A program made the translations under genes and the position numbers. The notes below the pieces were generated by a model. It did not search any database. It was not told where the DNA came from and saw only the letters and a list, made by a program, of their open reading frames with translations. Below are positions 16,077 through 26,115 of a stretch of 64,000 nucleotides of DNA, piece by piece. The stretch's first letter is position 1, and every line of letters begins with the position of its first letter. This DNA comes from an uncultured Clostridium sp. (GTDB lineage Bacteria > Bacillota > Clostridia > Clostridiales > Clostridiaceae), in NCBI GenBank assembly GCA_900548455.1, contig URKQ01000013.1, forward strand, positions 31,379-95,378, given 5' to 3'.

Positions 16077-19013
16077 TTATAATAAACTTTTTATGCTATC
16101 AAATATCGTGCTATTTTCCTTTATCTTTTTCTCATTTCCTACAACACAACAATGGTTCTCATTCATACCATCTTTAAATAAATTACTATATTCCTTAATC
16201 TCTGCTAATGTAACACTTAAAATCTCTTCCTTTTCCCTTTGTTCATCTTCATGTTTTCTACCAATAATATAATTTATTACTGCCTTTTCACCTTTTCTAT
16301 CTGGAGTTAATGGTTTATATTCTCTTCCTACTGTTCCAATTATAAAGTTTTCCATGTCACCTTTAGCAATATCTAACTCTTCAATAAACTTATATATGCC
16401 ATCATATACCTCTAATGTTCTACTTAAATTTGGATCACGGTAAGAATATGCAGCTAAATTACCATTTTTAAGCACTTGCATATAACATCCATAAGCTCCA
16501 CCTTGAAGACGTACCATTGGATATAGGTAATCACTCTCTAATATATTTTGAAGAACCTTAAGCTTTCCTGAATACTTGTATCCAAGATTAGAAAAGTTAA
16601 ATCCTTTAACTGCATATTGAACATTACTTGCAGTTATTATTCCCTGAGCAGAATTTGACTTTTCAAATTTATGTGGAATTCTTCCAGATTTCCTTTCTTC
16701 AAGTGAGTCTAATATTATATTAATATTAGATTCTAAAGAATTAATCTCATCATCTTCACCTACAACTGAAACAATTAAATTATTTTTATTAAATATAGTT
16801 TCATATACCCTTATAAGATTTTCTTTTATTTCATTAATACTATTATCTAAATTCTTTTCTAAATCACATATAAATTCATAATAAGCTCCATCGTTTATTC
16901 TATTCCAATACTCCATTGCATCTGAGAAGTTAGAAAATACTCTATTTATAGCTATAACATTTCCTGCATTTATAATACGCATTTGAAGCTTTGACTTTAA
17001 CTCTTGAATAACTTGTTTAATTCTAACTCCATCCTCAAACTTTGTAGAAGTTATAATTTCTTTAATCAACTGAAGTGAGGTAGGAATATTGTTAGAAATC
17101 ACCTTTGATTTAACAATAAACTTTGGATAATACTCGTTTGCATCATTGTCCTTAGAATAAACTTCATTAGTAAACTCTATTCCTCCAGTGTTTTTATTAA
17201 TTTCAGTAATAAGTTGTGAATATTTTCTTTGTCTAGTATCTAATTCACCAAGCATTGAAGCTAAGATTCCTAGATATGGAATATCCTCTTCTTCAATAAC
17301 ACTAGCATCAAATAACAAATTAATGTATGCTATCTTACTTGTAGGAATTTTATGATTAAGAATAGTTACTCCCTTTTCTTTTACAACTTCCTGTGGTATT
17401 TCTTCTACATTTCTAGATATCTCTCTTAAGTCTAATTTAGGAATCGTTCTTTTTTCCTCTTCAGTATCTATCCTAACCTGAGATTGTCTCATTAATTCAT
17501 TTCTATCATCTAGAGCTTTTAGCTCCTCTTTAGATAAAGATTTTTTATATATTTCTAATTTTTCCTTCAAATCTTTTACTTTTTCTTCTGCTAAACCCTT
17601 TTTAGGTTTTAAAGTTACTAAGGAGCAATGTGTATTTTCAATCATATGAGTCTTAATAAACTCCTCAAAATATCCTTCTTCAGCTGCTGACTTTATTTTA
17701 TTAAAGTTATCTTCATATCTTAAATGTACAAGTGGATTTCCATCATATATCCAACTATTCAATGCCCAATCTCTATATTCAATTCCCTTATTTGCACTTC
17801 TCCATGGATCTGCCTCTCGAAGTTGAAATTCAACAGTATTTATTGCAGCTTTCAATATATCTTTATCTATTCCTTTATTGACCATTTCCTTTAAAGTGCT
17901 TAAAATAGTCTCTTTAAATTCATCTTCCCTACTAGCTTCAGTATTTTTAACTACTATAGGAAATAATATTTGCATAGTTGGATCCATATTCATCTCATCT
18001 GCTGTTATTAAACATTCTCCAATACCTGCTTTTAATAAAGATTCTTTTATAGGTGATGCTGAAGATTCAATAAGCATGTTATAAAGAATTTTAGTAGTTA
18101 GATATTCCATTGGATCACATGTATCCCCAAATACATAATTTAAAGCTAAAAAAGACTTATTTTTTTCTTCTTCATCTTTGCTTATTGAATATTCTGAAAT
18201 TAATTTCTTCATTTCATCAAAAGCATCAACTCTGCCTATGTGAGAAGGAATCTCTATCTTGTCAAAATTAACAAGATACTCCTCATTTATAAACTTAAGA
18301 CATTTATCTATATCCATATTTCCTGATAAAACAATATAACTGTTTGATGGATGATAGAATTTACTATGAAACTTTTCAAAATCATCTTGATTAAGATTAG
18401 GTATTTCTTCTGGCGCTCCACCTGATACAAAAGCGTAAGTAGTATTAGGAAATAGTGATTTATATATATCATTGCATATTACTTCTTCTGGTGAAGAAAG
18501 AGCACCTTGCATCTCACTGTAAACTACACCCTTATATATTAGATTGCCTGTTTCTGAATCAGTTTCATATCTCCAACCTTCTTGACGAAGTATTTCATCA
18601 TTTTCATAAATTTTAGGATATAAAACTGCATCTAAATATACATCCATTAAATTCATAAAATCCTTATCATCTCTACTTGCTACCGGATAGACTGTTTTAT
18701 CTGTATATGTAGATGCATTTAGATAAGTATTTAATGAGCTTTTAGCCATATCTCCAAAGGGATCCTTAGTTTTAAACTTTCTTGACCCACACAATACTGA
18801 ATGTTCTAAAATATGAGCTACCCCAGTACTATCTGTAGGCGTAGTTCTAAATCCAATTGAAAACATCTTATTGTCATCATCATTTTCAAGATTTAAAAGC
18901 CTTGCTCCACTTTTATTGTGCTCAAAGACTCTAGCAATAGATCCAATCTCATTGATTTTCTCTTCTTGCAATAACTTAAAGCCATGATAAATTTCATTGA
19001 TTTCAAATTTCAT
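16077..19013 (-). CDS. Zinc metalloprotease, M16 (insulinase/presequence protease) family
   Basis: A 978-residue M16C-type peptidase that degrades short peptides inside a closed chamber. The inverted zinc motif HxxEH is at H67, E70 and H71 (AHILEHSVLCGS). The N-terminal pair of domains is followed by the M16C-associated region and a C-terminal inactive half, as in Cym1/PreP and clostridial homologues. No signal peptide, so cytoplasmic. The frame is open to 19034, but the GGGGGG ribosome site best serves the ATG at 19013, which I choose. The gene is monocistronic, with terminators on both sides. Confidence 0.92.
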   Translation of the reverse strand: MKFEINEIYHGFKLLQEEKINEIGSIARVFEHNKSGARLLNLENDDDNKMFSIGFRTTPTDSTGVAHILEHSVLCGSRKFKTKDPFGDMAKSSLNTYLNASTYTDKTVYPVASRDDKDFMNLMDVYLDAVLYPKIYENDEILRQEGWRYETDSETGNLIYKGVVYSEMQGALSSPEEVICNDIYKSLFPNTTYAFVSGGAPEEIPNLNQDDFEKFHSKFYHPSNSYIVLSGNMDIDKCLKFINEEYLVNFDKIEIPSHIGRVDAFDEMKKLISEYSISKDEEEKNKSFLALNYVFGDTCDPMEYLTTKILYNMLIESSASPIKESLLKAGIGECLITADEMNMDPTMQILFPIVVKNTEASREDEFKETILSTLKEMVNKGIDKDILKAAINTVEFQLREADPWRSANKGIEYRDWALNSWIYDGNPLVHLRYEDNFNKIKSAAEEGYFEEFIKTHMIENTHCSLVTLKPKKGLAEEKVKDLKEKLEIYKKSLSKEELKALDDRNELMRQSQVRIDTEEEKRTIPKLDLREISRNVEEIPQEVVKEKGVTILNHKIPTSKIAYINLLFDASVIEEEDIPYLGILASMLGELDTRQRKYSQLITEINKNTGGIEFTNEVYSKDNDANEYYPKFIVKSKVISNNIPTSLQLIKEIITSTKFEDGVRIKQVIQELKSKLQMRIINAGNVIAINRVFSNFSDAMEYWNRINDGAYYEFICDLEKNLDNSINEIKENLIRVYETIFNKNNLIVSVVGEDDEINSLESNINIILDSLEERKSGRIPHKFEKSNSAQGIITASNVQYAVKGFNFSNLGYKYSGKLKVLQNILESDYLYPMVRLQGGAYGCYMQVLKNGNLAAYSYRDPNLSRTLEVYDGIYKFIEELDIAKGDMENFIIGTVGREYKPLTPDRKGEKAVINYIIGRKHEDEQREKEEILSVTLAEIKEYSNLFKDGMNENHCCVVGNEKKIKENSTIFDSIKSLL

Positions 19014-19036
19014 ATACATTCCCCCCCTAAACAATT

Positions 19037-19081
19037 AAAAAAAATCATAGAGTTAACGAACCCTATGACTTTTTTATTTTT
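19037..19081. terminator. Terminator between the ABM gene and the M16 gene
   Basis: An A-run, a TCATAG.G stem with one mismatch, a short loop and a T-run. It is read on the minus strand after the 95-aa gene and could work in both directions. Confidence 0.7.
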
Positions 19082-19123
19082 GACTTCCTTATTTTATCAT
19101 ATTTTTATATATATGTAAAGTTT

Positions 19124-19411
19124 CTAAACAAACACTTCATACAAATTAACTTGTGGCTTACCTTCTCTATACTGGCCTAGTTTTGGTACGATAGTTTTAA
19201 AGTGTATACTATTATTGTGTCTTTCAACAGCTTCTTTATCCTTCCACTGTTCTAAAAATATAAAGGACTCACTATTATTAATATCATGTAACAGTTTATA
19301 CTCAATGCATCCTTCTTCTTTTCTACTCTCTGTTACTAACTCATTTGCTAATTTTTTAAACTCATTTATATTTTCATTCTTAACTATTGATTTTGCAGTA
19401 ATAATTATCAT
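19124..19411 (-). CDS. Antibiotic biosynthesis monooxygenase (ABM) domain protein, YgiN-like
   Basis: A 95-residue single-domain protein with the ferredoxin-like ABM fold: alternating strands and helices, ESRKEEGCIEYKL in the first half, and the family stretch FIFLEQWKDKEAVERHNNSIHF in the second. Such proteins are dimeric and include quinol monooxygenases and stress-linked small enzymes; most have no proven substrate. It lies 20 bases downstream of the GGDEF gene on the same strand, so the two may share a transcript. The family is clear, the reaction is not. Confidence 0.85.
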   Translation of the reverse strand: MIIITAKSIVKNENINEFKKLANELVTESRKEEGCIEYKLLHDINNSESFIFLEQWKDKEAVERHNNSIHFKTIVPKLGQYREGKPQVNLYEVFV

Positions 19412-19431
19412 ATAATCCCCTCCAATTTTAA

Positions 19432-21387
19432 TTATACAACAATTTTATTTTTTCCGCTTTTTTTAGCTTTATATAAATTTTTATCAGCTGCCTCTAACAC
19501 ATCATATTTACAATTGGTTGATGAATACGCAATCCCTAAACTTAAAGTAACATTAATATCATTTTCCCAAATAATACTTTCTACTTCTTTTCTAATTCTT
19601 TCAGCCAATAAAGTTACCTCTTCTTTCGTTCTATAAACTCCAACAACAACAAATTCTTCTCCACCATATCTATATAAATAATAATCATTATATAAAAGCT
19701 TCTCCATTGTATTACATATTGTCATTAAAACATTATCACCTATTTTATGTCCATAGGTATCATTAAGTATTTTAAAATTATCAACGTCCATCATTATTAT
19801 GGCAAAATCATTATTCTCTTTTGTTATCTCTCTATACTTTTTGTTAAAATAAGCTCTATTATATACTTGAGTTAATCCATCAACTTTATTTAGACGCTTA
19901 AGTCTTTTAATTCTTGTGAAAACTATAATAAAAAATATACTAATGCATATTAAGGAAAAAGTAACTATTCTTACAAAAAATTGAATTTTTGATCGTTGAT
20001 TATCAAGTTCAATCTGATTCTTTACATTTTCCACAATAAAATAAGAATAATCTTTATATATAGAAATTTGATTATCTCTAATTAATGTTATTACTCCATT
20101 TATATACTCATCATATTCTTTATCTAAATTATCACTTTCATAATTTATAGCTATATTAGTTAAATCTTTAATTACTCTTCTTTTATTATAAATATCGTTT
20201 GACTCTTCACACATTAATATCAAATTTTTATAGGTCTCTATTGCCAAATCATATTCCCTATTGTATTCAAAATATTCAGCTTTAGCCATTAAATAAAGTA
20301 ATTCCTTATCTACTAAAAACTCATCTTTATCCATTTCAAATAATTTATCTGCTACATCCAAATTATCTTTAGCTTGTCCTATATTGCCTTCATTAAGAAG
20401 TATGTATGTGTAAATAATTCTATAGAATATTTCCATATCCCTATAATCTTCCTCATTTATATAACTTTCATAGAGAGGAATTTTAGAAATCTCATCTTTT
20501 GCCTTATCAAATTCTCCTATTTCAATATATATTTCCGATAAATTTATAGCTATATATGCTTCCATAAGAGATCTTTGTTGCAAATCTTCAATATATACCT
20601 TTGATGCATTTTCTATTATATAAATTGCTATTTCTCTATTTTCTATTTCTCTAAAAATAATTCCTAACTCAACTATACTTCTTGCTTCAATTTCATTTAC
20701 ATTTAAATTTTTAGATAAATAAATACTTTTTATTATATACTCTGACGCTTTTGCGTAATTATAATTCATAGTGTATAATCTTTTTAACTTTTGCATCATA
20801 TAAAGTCTCGCTTCACCACTTATCTTAGTATCTTCAATATTACTTTCTAGTTTTTCTATTATCATATTTCGTGAATCTTGAGACTTTATAACAGAATTTA
20901 TTAACATCCATAAATGTTTATATTCTTTATTGTAATCTTTAGCTTCCATCTTACTTAAACAAACTTCTACGTAGTTTATTCCATCATTACTATTACCTTC
21001 TTTTTCAAGTAAGTCACAAACCATTTTACCGGAATAAAACTTTACAAATGAAGTAGTATCTTTTTTCATCTTATCAATTGACATTATAAAATTATTTTTT
21101 GCACTTTCAACGTTTTCATCTATAACATCAATATATCCTTTAATAAAATAATGTTCACTTTCACGATTACTTTTAAATAGTCGTAAAGATAAATTTTTTA
21201 ATTTATCTTTTTGCAAATGTATATCCTGCTCATTTTTATCTAAATCAGTAACAACTTTTTTAACACTATCATTAATATTACTAGACTCAATATAAAAACA
21301 AGTTAATAATAAGGAACTAAAAATTACAATAACAGTTATTATAGTTATTATCCAATGACTCTTACCACTACTTATACAATTCACCAC
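19432..21387 (-). CDS. Membrane-bound TPR-GGDEF diguanylate cyclase
   Basis: A 651-residue protein predicted to make cyclic di-GMP. Order: an N-terminal membrane anchor (about 13-32), a long extracytoplasmic region of helical TPR-like repeats (about 60-460), a second membrane segment (about 465-485), and a C-terminal GGDEF domain with the active signature YRYGGEEF near residue 575 and the metal Asp in MMDVDNFKILND. The RxxD inhibitory site expected just before GGEEF is absent, so product inhibition is unlikely. The start is uncertain: two GTG codons at 21387 have only a weak ribosome site. The likely role is sensing at the cell surface and setting the motile/sessile balance. Confidence 0.9.
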   Translation of the reverse strand: MVNCISSGKSHWIITIITVIVIFSSLLLTCFYIESSNINDSVKKVVTDLDKNEQDIHLQKDKLKNLSLRLFKSNRESEHYFIKGYIDVIDENVESAKNNFIMSIDKMKKDTTSFVKFYSGKMVCDLLEKEGNSNDGINYVEVCLSKMEAKDYNKEYKHLWMLINSVIKSQDSRNMIIEKLESNIEDTKISGEARLYMMQKLKRLYTMNYNYAKASEYIIKSIYLSKNLNVNEIEARSIVELGIIFREIENREIAIYIIENASKVYIEDLQQRSLMEAYIAINLSEIYIEIGEFDKAKDEISKIPLYESYINEEDYRDMEIFYRIIYTYILLNEGNIGQAKDNLDVADKLFEMDKDEFLVDKELLYLMAKAEYFEYNREYDLAIETYKNLILMCEESNDIYNKRRVIKDLTNIAINYESDNLDKEYDEYINGVITLIRDNQISIYKDYSYFIVENVKNQIELDNQRSKIQFFVRIVTFSLICISIFFIIVFTRIKRLKRLNKVDGLTQVYNRAYFNKKYREITKENNDFAIIMMDVDNFKILNDTYGHKIGDNVLMTICNTMEKLLYNDYYLYRYGGEEFVVVGVYRTKEEVTLLAERIRKEVESIIWENDINVTLSLGIAYSSTNCKYDVLEAADKNLYKAKKSGKNKIVV

Positions 21388-21395
21388 TTTCTAAA

Positions 21396-21435
21396 ATATC
21401 CTATATCTCATAAAATCTTATGAAATATAGGATAT
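21396..21435. terminator. Long AT-rich hairpin after the DUF1836 gene
   Basis: ATATCCTATAT and ATATAGGATAT form 11 bp, and inner TCATAA/TTATGA pairing extends the stem. On the minus strand TTTT follows. It lies between the DUF1836 stop and the GGDEF start and is a probable terminator. Confidence 0.65.
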
Positions 21436-21490
21436 CACATTAGAATATAACTTTACAATAAATCTAAGTAAAACTTTCTAATAATAAATA

Positions 21491-22021
21491 TTATTGATTA
21501 AGTTTGCACTTATTAAAGTAATTCTCAATATAAATCTTATGCACAAATGATAAAACTGCAGATCTTACAATTTCACTTTCCTTAGTTACCTTTATTGCAG
21601 CGCTTCCTTCAGAAAAATTTCTAGTGGTGAACACAGCTTTTAATGAATTTTCTAATTCTGTACAAAAGTAGTCATACGCTTCCCCAATAGGATAAGTTTC
21701 CATCTGTAATCTCATCAAATCACAAACTTCAGTAAGACTAAAAACTTGCTTTAACACACAAACCACTATTAAATATGCAATATGGGTGTCATCATATTTT
21801 TTATCTTTTGGTGGAGCTACAACTTTTTGCTTTACGTAATTATTAACCATTGTAGGAGTAAGTAGCTTTTCTTGTGAATTAAAATTTATAGGCTTTAGAA
21901 CTCCCTCGATATATGTTATTACCTGGTCCTTATATAACGCAACTTGTGGTAGCTGATTAAATCTAGGACAGCAAAAATCTAAAATTCCTTTTTCAACATC
22001 ATTTATTGCTTTATCTTCCAT
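21491..22021 (-). CDS. DUF1836 domain protein
   Basis: A 176-residue cytoplasmic protein of the DUF1836 family, recognised by the N-terminal FNQLPQVALYKDQVITYI region and the following helical TPTMVNNYVKQK, which resembles a MerR-like recognition helix. The family is widespread in Firmicutes and may bind DNA, but no function is established. It lies 54 bases downstream of the degV-type gene on the same strand, and the two are likely an operon. Confidence 0.82.
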   Translation of the reverse strand: MEDKAINDVEKGILDFCCPRFNQLPQVALYKDQVITYIEGVLKPINFNSQEKLLTPTMVNNYVKQKVVAPPKDKKYDDTHIAYLIVVCVLKQVFSLTEVCDLMRLQMETYPIGEAYDYFCTELENSLKAVFTTRNFSEGSAAIKVTKESEIVRSAVLSFVHKIYIENYFNKCKLNQ

Positions 22022-22075
22022 AATTATCTCCTTGCTAAAAAATAACTTTGTAACTCTATAAAAAGTTGGAACGGT

Positions 22076-22915
22076 TTAATGTTTTTTTATTGTTTGAATT
22101 GCTAAGCAACCTGGTCCGCCTTGAGTAATAAATACTGGACTAAGCTTCATAATTTCAATCTCAACATCCTTGATATATTCTAGTATAATATCTTTTGCAC
22201 AATTTGCCAAATCTTCTTTACATCCATGAGTAATATATATTTTATATTTTGAGTCTACTCCACTTTCAGCAAAGAATTCACATATTCTTTTAATTGCCTT
22301 ATTAAATGTACGCATAGTAGCAAACTTAACTAGCTCTTTTCTATCCTTTGATAATGTCATTACGGGAACAAGCTTGATAATTCCACCAATTTTCCCTACT
22401 ATAGGAGAAAGTCTTCCTCCTCTAACTAGATACTCAAAGTCATTAGGAATTAAAAATGAGTTTGACGTTTCTATTAATTCATTTATAACATCAACAATTT
22501 CTTCCTTTGCACTTCCCTCTTCAGCCATTTTAGATGCTAATTCTACTAAATATCTTTGTGGCCCACATAATGTTTTTGAATTTATAACATGAATTCTTTT
22601 AGGGTTATCTGCCATGTTTGCTGCTGCACATGCAGAACTGTATGTCCCTGAAAGTCCATCTGCCATAGATATATTTAGGATTTCATCTTCTGGATATCTG
22701 TTATATATCTCCAAAACTTCACCAATAGAAGGTTGAGATGAAACAGGGATAAACCCTTTATCAATGATTTTTATAAAGTCCTCTGAATTTATATCTTCAA
22801 ATTCCTTATAAGTTTTATTATCAATAGTAACTGCCAATGGTGCTATATCAATATTTTTTATTTTTCCCTCTTCAATAGAATAAAGTGTTGATGAATCTGA
22901 AATAACTTTAACCAT
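22076..22915 (-). CDS. DegV family fatty-acid-binding protein
   Basis: A 279-residue cytoplasmic protein of the DegV family, which binds a single fatty acid between two domains and can present it to fatty acid kinase (FakB role). Family marks: VISDSSTL at the start, SQPSIGEVLEIY, NISMADGLSGTYSSA, and LVRGGRLSP in the second domain. No FakA-type kinase gene lies nearby. DegV genes next to DUF1836 are seen elsewhere in Firmicutes. Ligand and partner are inferred from the family. Confidence 0.92.
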   Translation of the reverse strand: MVKVISDSSTLYSIEEGKIKNIDIAPLAVTIDNKTYKEFEDINSEDFIKIIDKGFIPVSSQPSIGEVLEIYNRYPEDEILNISMADGLSGTYSSACAAANMADNPKRIHVINSKTLCGPQRYLVELASKMAEEGSAKEEIVDVINELIETSNSFLIPNDFEYLVRGGRLSPIVGKIGGIIKLVPVMTLSKDRKELVKFATMRTFNKAIKRICEFFAESGVDSKYKIYITHGCKEDLANCAKDIILEYIKDVEIEIMKLSPVFITQGGPGCLAIQTIKKH

Positions 22916-23043
22916 AATTACTCTCCTTTTAGTTTCTTTTTCTAAATCATCTAGTTTTTAAAACTATATGATTTAGATTATCACACCATGTGTCTATTGT
23001 CAATAAATGAGATGTACTTTAAAAAATATTTCTATATCGCTAA

Positions 23044-23077
23044 AAAACCATTGTATCTTAATTAATACAATGGTTTT
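23044..23077 (-). terminator. Terminator of the amidohydrolase operon
   Basis: AAAACCATTGTAT pairs perfectly with ATACAATGGTTTT around a short loop, and T-rich sequence follows on the minus strand. It lies 7 bases after the stop of the last gene of the 23084-25954 operon. Confidence 0.8.
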
Positions 23078-23083
23078 CTAAAT

Positions 23084-23797
23084 CTATATTCTATTTTTAC
23101 TAGACTTTTTATTATATAAAAACTTAAATATCCCTAGTGATAATAATATTACAGCAGCCATTACAATTCCTTGAATATTACCATACATACTTCCTAATAT
23201 TACTGCAAATATAATAGCTATAGTAAATGGAATTATTGATTCCTTTGGATTCTTTATTACCGTTGGTATAACCATAGGCCCTAATAAAGCTGGAAACATA
23301 TTGTCAAACGCTGGTTTTATTATAGGATTTGATAGCACTGGAGCAACTATCGGTGCTAAAAATGCCATTCCTAAAAATACAATAATGGTAGTAACAAAAG
23401 AGGATGTAGCCACTGCTAAAATAGAAATAACCCTACCTTCCTCAGTTCCTTCTTCACAATTCATAACTCTCATAGCATTTAAGGCAGCAGGTAATTTCAT
23501 ATTTTGAACATTTCCTGTTGCCGATGCTAAATATACTGCACCTGGTCCTATTATTGGTGTCATAGACAACTTTTCACAAAGTCCTGTCACACCAAACACA
23601 ACCGCTATAGGCACCGATGCTGTTAACAATTTTGCTATATCTATTTTAAGTCCAAAAAATATTGTAATTCCTGCAGGTACACCTATAAACATAACCCATA
23701 AAAGAAGGGTTGTAACAATACCAAACCTATGAATTCTACTTTCAAATTCATCTTTGCAATCATAAATAACATCTTGCTTTTTACTATTGCTTATCAT
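23084..23797 (-). CDS. Multi-spanning membrane protein, partner of the DUF5058-like protein
   Basis: A 237-residue integral membrane protein with about six segments and a conserved-looking GPGAVYLAS loop and NCEEGTEEGRV cytoplasmic loop. I do not recognise the family with certainty. It is the third gene of a compact operon behind an M20 amidohydrolase and a DUF5058-like membrane protein, 11 bases after the latter. The two membrane proteins are of equal size and are probably two halves of one transporter. A role in importing the amidohydrolase substrate, probably an N-acylated amino acid or short peptide, is inferred from context only. Confidence 0.75.
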   Translation of the reverse strand: MISNSKKQDVIYDCKDEFESRIHRFGIVTTLLLWVMFIGVPAGITIFFGLKIDIAKLLTASVPIAVVFGVTGLCEKLSMTPIIGPGAVYLASATGNVQNMKLPAALNAMRVMNCEEGTEEGRVISILAVATSSFVTTIIVFLGMAFLAPIVAPVLSNPIIKPAFDNMFPALLGPMVIPTVIKNPKESIIPFTIAIIFAVILGSMYGNIQGIVMAAVILLSLGIFKFLYNKKSSKNRI

Positions 23798-23808
23798 TAT
23801 TATCCCTC

Positions 23809-24525
23809 CTAGGTATTAAAATAAGTTAATATGCACGCTGCTGCCATTCCTGCAATCATACTTATAGAAAAGGAGAATTCCTTAACTACAGGATACTTTT
23901 TAGCTAGTTTATTAAGTAATAATACTGCACCTGCAGATACAATAATTGTTACTATTCCAATGATATTTTTATAATCAACTATAAATGGAGCTGAAAATGT
24001 AGCCATCAATCCCAAAAACATTATGGGTCCTATTAATTTTCCAAACCCACTTTCCCTAGTACTAATTTGTTGCATTTTTTTATCATACCGTTTAAGGATT
24101 ACAACTGAAAGACTTGATAGAAGCATTCCTAAAGTGACTGTCCACATAATACATCCAAAAACATCTGGTGTAAGTTTTGCATTACTAAAGCTTTCAAACC
24201 CATACGATGTAGCTGCCATATTAGCTGCCATGGTCTCATACGCTGCTGACCCAATTACACTTAGCCTAAGCCACGGAAAAAACTTACCTAAAACAGGGAG
24301 TAGTAGCATGTAGCTTATTATTATTGGTAATGAAGGTATTATCGAAAATACTGCACTACTTTTTACAACTTTCTTTAAATCTTTAGTCTTAAATCCTAGT
24401 TGTGCTGCCCTTTTCCAAGCCATTCTAAAAAAAATAATTGCTTGAATCATAACAAATATTATGGCACTTAAGCAAAGTATAAACATAATATTACTATTTG
24501 ATATAAAAGAACATGAATCCCTCAT
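23809..24525 (-). CDS. DUF5058-like membrane protein, probable transporter subunit
   Basis: A 238-residue membrane protein with about six segments. The signatures IFFRMAWKRAAQLG, FSIIPSLPII and GKFFPWLRLSVIGSAAYE fit, from memory, the DUF5058 family that accompanies amidohydrolases in Firmicutes. It sits 16 bases after the M20 amidohydrolase and 11 bases before a second membrane protein of the same length. It probably forms a two-component permease with that protein. The substrate is not shown by the sequence. Confidence 0.75.
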   Translation of the reverse strand: MRDSCSFISNSNIMFILCLSAIIFVMIQAIIFFRMAWKRAAQLGFKTKDLKKVVKSSAVFSIIPSLPIIISYMLLLPVLGKFFPWLRLSVIGSAAYETMAANMAATSYGFESFSNAKLTPDVFGCIMWTVTLGMLLSSLSVVILKRYDKKMQQISTRESGFGKLIGPIMFLGLMATFSAPFIVDYKNIIGIVTIIVSAGAVLLLNKLAKKYPVVKEFSFSISMIAGMAAACILTYFNT

Positions 24526-24541
24526 CTCTTCCCCTCCTTAA

Positions 24542-25954
24542 TTAAAAGCTTCCAGCTTTTACTTCAGTGGGAATAATGCTTTTATATTCAACACCTCGTT
24601 TTGCTGTCATAAAATCTTTTTTTGCTTCCTCTATTATCCTTGGATTTTCAAATAGCTCTATAGAAGCTAAGGATAATACTTGGGCAGCTGCATACATTCC
24701 TTTATGAGCTAATACTGACTTCCCCTGAGCTACTGTTTGCCAAGAATGTGCTGCTGTTCCTAAAGAATAACATGCAACTCCAAACCAAGAAGTTGGCACA
24801 TTCCAACTTACATCACCTACATCCGTTGATCCCATTTTTAATGATGTTGGAGGAAATACTCCCTTTACCATGGGACCTTCAAATAATTTTGATCCATCTT
24901 TACCCAACATCTTCACAGCCATGTTTTCATAAGTCTTTATATCTCTTATATCACCTACAGCTTTAAACTTTTTAGCATACTCTAACTCTTCCTGTGTATA
25001 TTTTATTGGCAAAACTTCTTTCATCTTTTCATAAATTAATGAGTCCAGTGTTTTATTCTGCAGTACATCTGCATATGCACTAACAACCCTAATGTCTACG
25101 GTTGTTTCTGTCATCATTGCAGCACCCTTAGCTACAGAATTAACTCTATTTAAAAGCTCTAGAACTTCTTCATTATGTGGCGCTCTAATGGCATATATTA
25201 CTTCAGCTTCAGCTTGTACTACATTGGGAGCATCTCCACCTGTATTAGTTATTGCATAATGAATTCTTGTCTCTGGCAAAGTATGTTCCCTCAAGTAATT
25301 TGCACCAACATTCATGAGTTCTACTGCATCTAGTGCACTACGTCCTAAATGGGGTGAGGCTGCTGCATGAGAACTTACTCCATGAAAATTATATATAACT
25401 CTAACATTTGCTAAACTGGACATGGAACCAAAGTTTACTGAATAAGGATGCCACGCTAAACATATATCACATTCATCAAAACATCCTTCTCTAGCCATAA
25501 ATGCTTTTCCTGCACCCCCTTCTTCTCCTGGACACCCATAGTAAACCATAGTACCATTTAAATTTTTTTCTTTCATATAGTCTTTTATAGCAACACAAGC
25601 TTCCATACAGCCTGCACCTAAAGTATTATGCCCACATCCATGTCCCCACTTTTTATTTTGTATGGGCCTATGCTCTAAAGAGTCTGCTTCCTGTGATAAA
25701 TTAGGTAAAGCATCAAATTCCCCTAAAATACCTATAATAGGCTTACCACTTCCATATCTAGCTGAAAATGCAGTATTTATTTCTCCTAGGTTTTCTACAA
25801 TGACAAAACCTTCTTTTAATAATATATCCTTTTGTAATGATGAGGATTTAATTTCCTGAAATTTTGGTTCAGCAAAATCCCATATCCTATCATTTACCTC
25901 TTTAAAAATATCAAACTTTCCATTTAAAATTTTTTCAATTTCAATATTCCCCAT
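24542..25954 (-). CDS. M20 family amidohydrolase (AbgB-like)
   Basis: A 470-residue zinc hydrolase of the M20D group. Metal and catalytic motifs are visible: GILGEFDALP, WGHGCGHNTLGAG (metal His), YYGCPGEEGGAGKAFM (catalytic Glu pair), and SSHAAASPHLGRSALDAVELM in the dimerisation domain. It resembles AbgB, which cleaves p-aminobenzoyl-glutamate, and other N-acyl amino acid hydrolases. No signal peptide, so it acts on an imported substrate. It is the first gene of a three-gene operon with two membrane proteins. The exact amide substrate is unknown. Confidence 0.9.
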   Translation of the reverse strand: MGNIEIEKILNGKFDIFKEVNDRIWDFAEPKFQEIKSSSLQKDILLKEGFVIVENLGEINTAFSARYGSGKPIIGILGEFDALPNLSQEADSLEHRPIQNKKWGHGCGHNTLGAGCMEACVAIKDYMKEKNLNGTMVYYGCPGEEGGAGKAFMAREGCFDECDICLAWHPYSVNFGSMSSLANVRVIYNFHGVSSHAAASPHLGRSALDAVELMNVGANYLREHTLPETRIHYAITNTGGDAPNVVQAEAEVIYAIRAPHNEEVLELLNRVNSVAKGAAMMTETTVDIRVVSAYADVLQNKTLDSLIYEKMKEVLPIKYTQEELEYAKKFKAVGDIRDIKTYENMAVKMLGKDGSKLFEGPMVKGVFPPTSLKMGSTDVGDVSWNVPTSWFGVACYSLGTAAHSWQTVAQGKSVLAHKGMYAAAQVLSLASIELFENPRIIEEAKKDFMTAKRGVEYKSIIPTEVKAGSF

Positions 25955-26073
25955 AAATTTCCCCCCATAAATTACTTTGTTAAAAGAAATTATATGCGAA
26001 ATTACCTACCATTGAGTAATATAAAAAACCAATAGTGGTATATAAAAAATCTATACTTCTTCATCCAATAAGT

Positions 26074-26108
26074 AAAAAAAGGGAGTATTGAAAAAACAAT
26101 ACTCCCTT
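26074..26108 (-). terminator. Terminator after the chemoreceptor gene
   Basis: GGGAGTATTG pairs with CAATACTCCC around an A-rich loop, followed on the minus strand by seven T residues. It is 8 bases from the stop codon at 26116. Confidence 0.9.
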
Positions 26109-26115
26109 AAATTCA

